Positions 8,869 through 15,015 of a stretch of DNA of 15,015 bases are shown here, piece after piece. A program made the translations under genes and the position numbers. The stretch covers positions 1 to 15,015 of the forward strand of contig JAPLDC010000280.1 in the NCBI GenBank assembly GCA_026391935.1, written 5' to 3'. This DNA is from Bacteroidota bacterium. GTDB taxonomy: Bacteria; Bacteroidota; Bacteroidia; 2-12-FULL-35-15. A model generated the notes under the pieces. It searched no databases. It was not told where the DNA came from and saw only the letters and a program-made list of their open reading frames with translations. Position 1 is the stretch's first letter, and each line of letters starts with the position of its first letter.

Positions 8869-9852
8869 ATGAAAACATTAGTTGCGAATTTTTCAAAACA
8901 GTTAACAGAAGCTATTGCTATTGGCAAAAATGCAAAACTCAGTGCTTCTCAAAATAAGATCTCCAACGTATTGATATGTGGTTTGGGTGGTTCCGGTATC
9001 GGGGGAAGCGTTGTTGCGGAACTAGTTGTTGGCAATGCCAACGTGCCGATCAATGTCACAAAAGGTTATTTTATTCCTTCTTATGTGAATGAAAACACTT
9101 TGGTGATCATCTCTTCCTACTCAGGAAATACTGAAGAAACATTGAATTGCATGAACCTGGCAATTGCAAAAAACGCTAAAATTGTTGGAATTACCTCCGG
9201 TGGTAAAGTCTTGGAGATATCGAAAGCAAAGGGTTTTGACCATATCGTTGTTCCGGGTGGAATGCCTCCCCGCTCTTGCCTTGGTTATTCTTTAACTCAA
9301 TTATTTTTCGTACTTGGTTTTCATAAGATCATTAATACTAATTATGAATTGGAGCTGGAAGCAGCAGTAAAATTAATTGATTCAGAAGAAACTAATATTA
9401 TTGCTGAAGCAACAACAGTTGCAGAAAAACTTAAAGGTAAAATTCCTGTAATTTATGCAACTACTTATAACGAAGGAATTGCTATACGTTTCCGTCAACA
9501 ATTGAATGAGAATGCTAAAATTCTTTGCTGGCACCACATCGTTCCGGAGATGAATCATAATGAATTAGTTGGCTGGACTGAAAAAAATGATAACCTGAGT
9601 GTTCTTTTTTTCTTGGATAAAGATGATTACTCACGCAATATTGCACGTGTAGATATTAATAAAGAAATAATAAAAAAACACGCATCCGGTATCACTGAAA
9701 TTTATTCTAAAGGGAATTCAATTATTGAAAAAGCGATCTATTTTATTCATTTAGGAGATTGGATATCCGTTGCACTAGGCGAATTACGCGGTGTAGACCT
9801 GATGGAGGTAAATGTGATAAATCATTTGAAATCGAAACTTTCGGAGCTGTAG
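8869..9852 (+). CDS. Bifunctional phosphoglucose/phosphomannose isomerase (SIS family)
   Basis: This cytoplasmic enzyme type interconverts fructose 6-phosphate with glucose 6-phosphate and with mannose 6-phosphate, linking glycolysis to sugar-nucleotide synthesis. The 327-residue protein has the two SIS subdomains of the archaeal-type PGI/PMI family first described in Pyrobaculum. It shows GLGGSGIGG (38-46), the phosphosugar-binding SSYSGNTEET (82-91), PPRSCLGYS (133-141), LNENAK (212-217; Glu 214), PEMNHNE (226-232; His 230) and a C-terminal NHLKSKL with Lys 321 or 323. The Glu-to-His spacing of 16 equals that of the characterised enzyme (Glu 203, His 219). It is not the classical long Pgi. 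It is transcribed divergently from lysS with 134 bases between. A mannose-specific role is possible; sequence alone does not settle which activity dominates. Confidence 0.9.
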   Translation: MKTLVANFSKQLTEAIAIGKNAKLSASQNKISNVLICGLGGSGIGGSVVAELVVGNANVPINVTKGYFIPSYVNENTLVIISSYSGNTEETLNCMNLAIAKNAKIVGITSGGKVLEISKAKGFDHIVVPGGMPPRSCLGYSLTQLFFVLGFHKIINTNYELELEAAVKLIDSEETNIIAEATTVAEKLKGKIPVIYATTYNEGIAIRFRQQLNENAKILCWHHIVPEMNHNELVGWTEKNDNLSVLFFLDKDDYSRNIARVDINKEIIKKHASGITEIYSKGNSIIEKAIYFIHLGDWISVALGELRGVDLMEVNVINHLKSKLSEL

Positions 9853-9980
9853 TTTAATAATTGAGCGTTCAGCAATTCGTTTCGTTGGTCTTTCAAGCAC
9901 AGTAAAACTCCTCTAAACCGGAAAATAGACACGACTCCATTCTTGGATTTTAAAATAAACTCAGATTCGTAATTCATACT

Positions 9981-10682
9981 ATGCAAAAAGTAAAATTTAT
10001 AGATCTAGGCCTTATCGATTACAAACAAGGCTGGGATTACCAGGAAAAGCTTTTTGCAGAAGTGGTCGCTACAAAAATAAATAACCGCACCCTTCCAGAT
10101 AACGATCAAATAACCACAGATAATTACCTCTTGTTTTGCGAACACCCTCACGTATATACACTTGGAAATACAGGGGATAAAGAGCATTTGCTTATCAGCG
10201 AAAATCAACTGAAAGAAAAAAATGCAACTTATTATAAGATCAACCGAGGTGGAGATATTACGTATCATGGCCCCGGACAAATTGTAGGATATCCTATTTT
10301 AGATCTCGATAATTTTTTTACAGATATCCATAAATATCTTCGTTTCCTGGAAGAAATGGTCATCCGTACTCTTAAAGAATTTAATATTGAATCCGGAAGA
10401 AGCAAGGGCGAAACAGGAGTTTGGCTGGATGCCGACAATCCGCTAAAAGCAAGAAAAATTTGTGCCATGGGTGTACGGGCAAGTAGATGGGTTACCATGC
10501 ACGGCTTTGCTTTAAACGTAAATACCGATCTGGCATATTTTGGAAACATCATCCCTTGCGGGATAGTTGATAAAGCTGTTACATCTTTAGATAAAGAGCT
10601 TGGAAGAAAAGTTGATGAGGAAGAAGTAAAACAAAAATTAAAAAAGCATTTCATGGAATTATTTGAATGTGAATTATATTGA
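9981..10682 (+). CDS. lipB: Octanoyltransferase (lipoyl(octanoyl) transferase)
   Basis: LipB moves the octanoyl group from acyl carrier protein to a lysine of lipoyl domains (pyruvate and 2-oxoglutarate dehydrogenases, glycine cleavage H protein), the first step of endogenous lipoate synthesis; LipA then inserts sulphur. The 233-residue length is normal. The signature RGGDITYHGPGQ lies at residues 89-100, the catalytic lysine in ARKICAMGVR at Lys 159, MHGFALNVNTDL at 173-184, and the acyl-accepting cysteine in IIPCGI at Cys 193. The ATG start gives a normal N terminus. The 128 bases before it (9853-9980) hold no clear promoter and no strong terminator, so read-through from the isomerase gene is possible. 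The next gene follows after 15 bases and is probably co-transcribed. lipA is not in the window. Confidence 0.96.
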   Translation: MQKVKFIDLGLIDYKQGWDYQEKLFAEVVATKINNRTLPDNDQITTDNYLLFCEHPHVYTLGNTGDKEHLLISENQLKEKNATYYKINRGGDITYHGPGQIVGYPILDLDNFFTDIHKYLRFLEEMVIRTLKEFNIESGRSKGETGVWLDADNPLKARKICAMGVRASRWVTMHGFALNVNTDLAYFGNIIPCGIVDKAVTSLDKELGRKVDEEEVKQKLKKHFMELFECELY

Positions 10683-10697
10683 TTTTCTAAAGACACT

Positions 10698-11285
10698 GTG
10701 AACTACTACATCATATACAAGCCATACAAAACTATTTCCCAATTCACTTCTGATATAAAAAAGAAAAAGTGTTTAGGCGATCTTGGATTTACCTTTCCTA
10801 AGGATGTTTATTCGCTTGGAAGGCTGGACGAAAACAGTGAAGGTTTGTTAATTTTAAGTAATGATAAAAAGCTGAACCACAAATTGCTAAATCCGGAATT
10901 TGAACATAAACGCGTTTATCTGGTTCAGCTCCAAGGTATCATTACAAATGAAGCATTAAAACAACTTGAATCAGGTGTAACAATCGCTTTGGATACGGCT
11001 CCTTATCTCACAAAACCCTGTAAGGCAAAACAAGTCAAAAAACCTGAAAGCCTTGCACCTAGGGAACACCCGATTAAAGAAACGCTACCAACATCCTGGA
11101 TCGAATTAACATTAACCGAGGGAAAATTTCATCAGGTAAGAAAAATGACAGCAGGAGTTGGATTCCCGTGTTTGCGATTGATCCGTATTGCGATAGAAGA
11201 TCTTCGCATAGAAAATATGCAACCGGGAGATGTGAGAGAACTAAAAAGAGAAGCTATCTTTAAACGTTTGAATATTCAATTATAA
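10698..11285 (+). CDS. rluE: 23S rRNA pseudouridine synthase, RluE-like (RsuA family)
   Basis: RsuA-family enzymes convert one rRNA uridine to pseudouridine; RluE of E. coli acts on U2457 of 23S rRNA. This 195-residue protein has no S4 RNA-binding domain and starts straight at NYYIIYKPYKTISQFT, as RluE relatives do. The catalytic block SLGRLDENSEGLLILSND has Asp 44 as the nucleophile. The second conserved block, LTEGKFHQVRKMTAGVGFPC, is near residues 138-157. The start codon is GTG: the only in-frame upstream codons lead back to a stop that coincides with the lipB TGA at 10680-10682, and no ATG is available before the conserved start. It lies 15 bases after lipB. The exact target uridine is inferred from family resemblance; RluE fits better than RluB or RluF, which carry S4 domains. 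Confidence 0.85.
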   Translation: MNYYIIYKPYKTISQFTSDIKKKKCLGDLGFTFPKDVYSLGRLDENSEGLLILSNDKKLNHKLLNPEFEHKRVYLVQLQGIITNEALKQLESGVTIALDTAPYLTKPCKAKQVKKPESLAPREHPIKETLPTSWIELTLTEGKFHQVRKMTAGVGFPCLRLIRIAIEDLRIENMQPGDVRELKREAIFKRLNIQL

Positions 11286-11320
11286 CACTAATAAATCAAT
11301 TTTTTATCTCTGAGCAGGTC

Positions 11321-11351
11321 TTGAAATTTGGCAATTTATTGCGTATTTTCG
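11321..11351 (+). promoter_or_regulatory. Putative promoter of the secreted coiled-coil / sensor gene pair
   Basis: A TTG at 11321-11323 is followed after 20 bases by TATTTTCG (11344-11351), one base off the Bacteroidota -7 consensus TAnnTTTG. The 19-21 base spacing expected between -33 and -7 elements is met. It lies 21 bases before the ATG at 11373, in the 87-base gap after the pseudouridine synthase gene. A new promoter here fits the change in gene theme. Confidence 0.45.
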
Positions 11352-11372
11352 TTTTCGGATAAATGAACCCAT

Positions 11373-12713
11373 ATGGACGTTCTAAGCACATATTATTTCT
11401 ATAAATGGAGAATTTCCTTTTCGGGGATTGCTTTGCTTTGTCTGCTATTTACATTTGGATTAAATACGGCCTCTGCTCAGGCTCCCGGAATGTTAGAATT
11501 TGAAGGGAAAACTGTAAAAGATGGAAAAACTTTATCCGGAGCAACTGTCACCGTTTTCCGCAGTGGAACAATTGAGCAAGAAAAAATTAAAACAGGAAAA
11601 AATGGAAAGTTCTCCTTTTCATTAGTATTTGGAGTAGATTATAAGATCACCTTCTCCTATCCCGGCTGTGTGGACATGTATCTGATGGTATATACCAGCA
11701 AGCTTCCAAAAGAAAAAAACAATATTTTTCCATTATATCTTACTGAAGTCCCATTTTTCGAAACAACAAATACATCTGTAAGGGTCAGTAAATATAAGAA
11801 CCCATTTACTAAAGTTATTTATGACGGGAAAAAAGCATTCATGGATGACGAAGCATATTTAGCGCTGTTCATGAAAGATCTTCTTATAGATCGAGAAGAA
11901 CAGGCAAAATTGCTTGCTGAAAAAGAAGCGAAAGAAAAAGCAGAAAAAGATAAATTGCTGGCAGCAGAAAAAGCAAAAAAAGATGCTGAAGATAAAATAA
12001 AAAAAGATGCTGAAGCAAAACTATTGGCTGACGCAAAAGCTAAACAGGATGCAGAAGAACTTGCGCGACTAAAAGCTCAAGCTGCAAAAGTTACTGTTTC
12101 TACAGATGAAACAATGGAATCAGAAGCTATTCGGTTACAACGTGAAAAAGAGGCTAAAAATTTAATGGCAAAAAAGAATAAAGAAATAAAAACCAATTAC
12201 GAAAATGATCTCTTGAAAATGGTTGCCGAAAATGAACGTATCGCTAAACAAAAAGCGTTCAGCAAACAAAAACAAGAAGTACGCACCAACACCGTTATCA
12301 CTCAAATGAGAAAAGAAGCGGAGGTAAAAGCCAAATCAAATAATCTGATAGAAGAACAAAAAGAAAAGAAAAAAGAACTTCTTGCAAATCAGCAGCAGAA
12401 AAATAATGAAATGCGTAAACTGGTTGAAGCGGCAGCTTTTGCCGAACGATCAGTTCGTATCAGCAATCAAAAAACATTACCTGATGTTAAAGGATACGTT
12501 CAAAAAGAGATTCCTAATTTTATGGTTAGAGTTGATGAAGGACTGACTAAAACTACACGAACAACGACGGTAACACAAGGTAAAAAAATGGACACTTACA
12601 GAAAAGAAACTTATTTCTGGGGCACTGTATATTGCTACAAAAACAATATCGAAATTGACGAAACAACATACAATAAAGAGATCTCATTTTTCTCAGCTTA
12701 TCAAAATAAATAA
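11373..12713 (+). CDS. Secreted protein with Ig-like (carboxypeptidase-regulatory/CNA-B-like) domain and TolA-like coiled coil
   Basis: 446 residues of unknown function. A signal peptide is visible: positive KWR at 11-13, hydrophobic core ~16-30 and likely cleavage after the ASA of TASAQAP (~33-36). Residues ~40-125 form a beta-rich domain (FEGKTVKDGKTLSGATVTVF, then NGKFSFSLVFG and YKITFSYPGCVD), the pattern of carboxypeptidase-regulatory or CNA-B-like folds. Residues ~172-360 are a long Ala/Lys/Glu/Asp-rich helix resembling TolA domain II, with DAE-centred repeats near 204, 212 and 227. A small, less charged C-terminal domain (~370-446) contains FMVRVDEGL and YFWGTVYCYKN. No catalytic motif, membrane anchor, lipobox or sorting signal is seen, so a soluble periplasmic location is most likely. 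Its TAA overlaps the ATG of the next gene by one base, so the two are probably translated together. A structural or adaptor role is an inference. Confidence 0.85.
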   Translation: MDVLSTYYFYKWRISFSGIALLCLLFTFGLNTASAQAPGMLEFEGKTVKDGKTLSGATVTVFRSGTIEQEKIKTGKNGKFSFSLVFGVDYKITFSYPGCVDMYLMVYTSKLPKEKNNIFPLYLTEVPFFETTNTSVRVSKYKNPFTKVIYDGKKAFMDDEAYLALFMKDLLIDREEQAKLLAEKEAKEKAEKDKLLAAEKAKKDAEDKIKKDAEAKLLADAKAKQDAEELARLKAQAAKVTVSTDETMESEAIRLQREKEAKNLMAKKNKEIKTNYENDLLKMVAENERIAKQKAFSKQKQEVRTNTVITQMRKEAEVKAKSNNLIEEQKEKKKELLANQQQKNNEMRKLVEAAAFAERSVRISNQKTLPDVKGYVQKEIPNFMVRVDEGLTKTTRTTTVTQGKKMDTYRKETYFWGTVYCYKNNIEIDETTYNKEISFFSAYQNK

Positions 12714-15015
12714 TGACACGGATGAAAAAAATTTACATCGTATCCTTTAAATTGCTCTTTCTGTGCTTGGTAATTTTTATCAGCCCGCTTCATGCACAAA
12801 CCACCAGTTTCATTTATTATGGTGTCGAGCAGGGATTGTCCCAATCACAGATTCAGGATATTACTCAAGATGACGATGGGAACTTATGGATCGGTACTTT
12901 ATCGGGGCTGACCAAATACAATGGACGCGAATTCAAGACATTCTCCAGAAAAGATTCTTTGGCGGAAGATTGGGTCACAGCCATGTGTAAAGACAAGACG
13001 GGGAATATTTGGATGGGACATTGGGCAGGAGGAGTTTCGATGTATAATTTCAAAACAAAAAAAATTGAGAATTTAAATTTAGAAGAATACACACGATTTA
13101 AAACAGTAACTGCTATAACCCAGGATGTGAATAAGCGTTTTTGGATAGCAACTGAAGGGGCAGGTATTTTTGTTTATGACCCTACTAATAAAACAATGAT
13201 CTCCATTAATAAAAAAGACGGATTAAGTAGTGATAACGTTTATGCTGTCTGTTCAGATCAGAAAGGAAATGTTTGGATAGCAACTGATTTCGGAATAACA
13301 GTCTATGATACTAAAACAGATATTTCATCTGCTAAGTCTTTCAGCATTTTAAATACAAGTAATGGTTTATTTAGCGATAGGATCACAACACTGGACTTGG
13401 TAAATTATAATGAAATATGGGTAGGTAGTGCAGATGCAGGTGTTATGACCCTTAAGATAAAAGATGATTTTGATGTGAAATTTCCCGGCAAAGCAATTGA
13501 AAATGGAGGTATCCGTATTGATATGAAAAATGGATTGGAATCCAATTTTATCAATTGTATTTTCGAAGACAAAACACATAACGTATGGATAGGCACAACC
13601 GGAGGAGGCGTTGCCAAAGTTACTCCGTTCCCTGCAAAAGAAAGAATTGAAGCAATTTCCAAAGCCATCGTTTATAATTACAATACAAAACAGGGCTTAA
13701 ATTATTTTAATGTAAATGCAATTTTCCAGGACCGAGAAGGAACTATCTGGATCGGTACCGATATTGGATTGAACCAATACAGAGGAGAACGTTTTCAAAT
13801 ATATGATGAAGGGGATCAGATCATTAACAACCTTGTATGGACCACGCTGTGCGACAAAGACGGAAATATCTGGCTTGGAACAAATGAGGGAGTTTCAAAG
13901 ATCACCTTCAGCTATTCTGCCATCAACAAAAAAGAAAACCATACGATCCATAATTATTCTACAAAGGACGGTTTATCAAGTAATGTAATTCTTTCCTCCT
14001 TCGAAGATAAAGAAGGAAATATTTGGTTTGGAACAGGTTTTGGCGGAGTGTGTAAATTCAATAATTCAACAAATCGTTTCGAATCGTATACAAAAGAAAA
14101 TGGTCTTGCAGGCGACGTTGTCTATGCTATTAGCGATGACAACAAGGGAAATTTATGGTTTGGTACCAAAGAGGGGGCTTCAAAATTTGATCCTGTTACA
14201 AAAACATTCAGAAACTATTCTATAGCTGACGGACTTGGTGGTAACAACGTTTATAGGATATTCAAAGATTCGAAAGGAAATTTGTGGTTTGGTGCTTTGG
14301 GAGGAAGTTTATCAATGTATGACGGGGCAAGTTTCAAAACATTTGACGAAGAAGACGGAATGCATCACCGTTTTATTTTATGTATCAATGAAGATAAAAA
14401 ACACAACCTGTGGTTTGGCGCTTATGGCGGAGGTTTATATAAATATGATGGAAAAACCTTCACCAATTTTACAGTAAAAGAAGGTTTAACAACCGATTCT
14501 CCTTACTCAATAATTGCAGATAATGAAAATCATATTTGGATAGGAAGCACCAGAGGAATTGACCGTTTTGATGAGAAAACAAATTCATTTGTGCACTACG
14601 GAAAAGCAGAAGGGTTTTTAGGAGTGGAAACAAATCCGAATGCAGTTTGTCTCGACAAACAAGGAAATCTTTGGTATGGAAGTATTATGGGTGCTGTAAG
14701 GTATTCACCAAAGGAAGACAAAATAAATACGGTTGAACCACAGACATTCATTACCGGATTAAAATTATTTATGAAGGATATTGAATTTCCTGACGATGCC
14801 CGTTTTAAGTACAACGAAAACCACTTGACCTTTAATTTTATCGGTATAAGTTTAAATAATCCGGAAAAAGTTAAATATCAATATAAATTGGAAGGCTTCG
14901 ACAAAGACTGGTTACCGGGTTTTACAGGAGCCAATGAAGCGGTTTACACAAACTTACCTCCTGGAACATATACTTTTCAGATTCGCGCATTTAACAATGA
15001 TGGAACGGGAAACAT
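12713..15015 (+). CDS. Two-component regulator propeller-domain sensor, 3' truncated by window edge
   Basis: The frame stays open from 12713 to the window end (about 767 residues). A signal peptide (positive KK, hydrophobic core, cleavage after LHA of SPLHAQ) sends the sensor part to the periplasm. I count 14 propeller motifs of the form DxxGNLWIGTxxGLxxYd, the first near 12860 and the last near 14690, enough for two seven-bladed propellers. A Y_Y_Y domain follows (KYQYKLEGFDKDWLPG, then NLPPGTYTFQIRA). This is the layout of periplasmic sensors in Bacteroidota hybrid two-component systems; in other members of the phylum the same front end is joined to histidine kinase, LuxR-type, LytTR or SpoIIE phosphatase outputs. 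The output domain lies beyond the window, so it is not known here. Start choice: ATG 12713 overlaps the previous stop (TAATG), and an in-frame ATG at 12722 is the alternative. Ligand unknown. Confidence 0.92.
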   Translation, partial: MTRMKKIYIVSFKLLFLCLVIFISPLHAQTTSFIYYGVEQGLSQSQIQDITQDDDGNLWIGTLSGLTKYNGREFKTFSRKDSLAEDWVTAMCKDKTGNIWMGHWAGGVSMYNFKTKKIENLNLEEYTRFKTVTAITQDVNKRFWIATEGAGIFVYDPTNKTMISINKKDGLSSDNVYAVCSDQKGNVWIATDFGITVYDTKTDISSAKSFSILNTSNGLFSDRITTLDLVNYNEIWVGSADAGVMTLKIKDDFDVKFPGKAIENGGIRIDMKNGLESNFINCIFEDKTHNVWIGTTGGGVAKVTPFPAKERIEAISKAIVYNYNTKQGLNYFNVNAIFQDREGTIWIGTDIGLNQYRGERFQIYDEGDQIINNLVWTTLCDKDGNIWLGTNEGVSKITFSYSAINKKENHTIHNYSTKDGLSSNVILSSFEDKEGNIWFGTGFGGVCKFNNSTNRFESYTKENGLAGDVVYAISDDNKGNLWFGTKEGASKFDPVTKTFRNYSIADGLGGNNVYRIFKDSKGNLWFGALGGSLSMYDGASFKTFDEEDGMHHRFILCINEDKKHNLWFGAYGGGLYKYDGKTFTNFTVKEGLTTDSPYSIIADNENHIWIGSTRGIDRFDEKTNSFVHYGKAEGFLGVETNPNAVCLDKQGNLWYGSIMGAVRYSPKEDKINTVEPQTFITGLKLFMKDIEFPDDARFKYNENHLTFNFIGISLNNPEKVKYQYKLEGFDKDWLPGFTGANEAVYTNLPPGTYTFQIRAFNNDGTGN

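Noticed and set aside
9859..9877. Inverted repeat AATTG / CAATT after the isomerase gene, considered as a terminator
   Set aside because: The stem is only five mostly A-T pairs with a nine-base loop and no T run follows.
9822..9977. A 51-codon minus-strand open frame with an ATG, filling the gap between the isomerase gene and lipB
   Set aside because: It is short, overlaps the isomerase 3' end, has no promoter-like element and matches no family I recognise. Frames of this size arise by chance in AT-rich DNA.
11363..11365. ATG ten bases before the start of the secreted coiled-coil gene
   Set aside because: It is in a different frame from the signal peptide and leads to no meaningful protein.
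13803..14477. Three successive plus-strand open frames (13803-13988, 14028-14225, 14235-14477) inside the propeller gene
   Set aside because: They are out of frame with the long sensor gene, and their lengths follow the repeat period of the propeller, so they are shadows.
12860..14700. Tandem repeats in the propeller gene, considered as a DNA repeat array
   Set aside because: The repeat is clear only in protein; at base level the copies have diverged, so it is a domain repeat.
1..15015. CRISPR array, insertion sequence, phage or defence island
   Set aside because: No direct repeat-spacer pattern, transposase, integrase, toxin-antitoxin or nuclease-helicase cluster was seen on either strand.

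Overview
This AT-rich window reads as a chromosomal stretch from a member of the Bacteroidota, probably an environmental lineage. The evidence is the style of the proteins (UvrC with an FDNSN motif, a LysS with a long C-terminal tail, a YfhO-family membrane protein, a propeller/Y_Y_Y sensor), the near absence of Shine-Dalgarno sequences, and promoter-like elements that resemble the Bacteroidota -7 consensus TAnnTTTG. No rRNA, tRNA, CRISPR array, insertion sequence, integrase or phage gene was seen. Coding density is very high and no gene-free stretch exceeds about 135 bases. The species cannot be named from this window.

Layout, left to right. (1) 1-1620, plus strand: uvrC, cut at its 5' end by the window edge. 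(2) 1601-8734, minus strand: a four-gene run, probably one operon, transcribed lysS -> YfhO-family membrane protein -> gpsA -> GT-C-like membrane glycosyltransferase, with gaps of 25, 47 and 9 bases. The last gene overlaps the end of uvrC tail to tail by 20 bases. (3) 8735-8868: a 134-base divergent promoter region with a perfect 14-base palindrome. (4) 8869-11285, plus strand: a SIS-family bifunctional phosphoglucose/phosphomannose isomerase, then lipB and an RluE-like 23S rRNA pseudouridine synthase. (5) 11373-15015, plus strand: a secreted protein with an Ig-like fold and a TolA-like coiled coil, whose stop codon overlaps (TAATG) the start of a large two-component-type sensor. That sensor has 14 propeller motifs and a Y_Y_Y domain and is cut by the right edge of the window.

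How the parts fit. Most genes are housekeeping: DNA repair, lysine charging of tRNA, glycerol-3-phosphate supply for lipids, hexose-phosphate interconversion, lipoylation and rRNA modification. The two polytopic membrane proteins beside gpsA suggest an envelope glycan or glycolipid role, but their substrates cannot be read from sequence. The least explained part is the right end, where a secreted coiled-coil protein and a periplasmic-propeller sensor look translationally coupled. I did not find a convincing new defence or mobile system. The items most worth following are the coupled sensor pair, the winged-helix-like tail on LysS, and the membrane glycosyltransferases set around gpsA.
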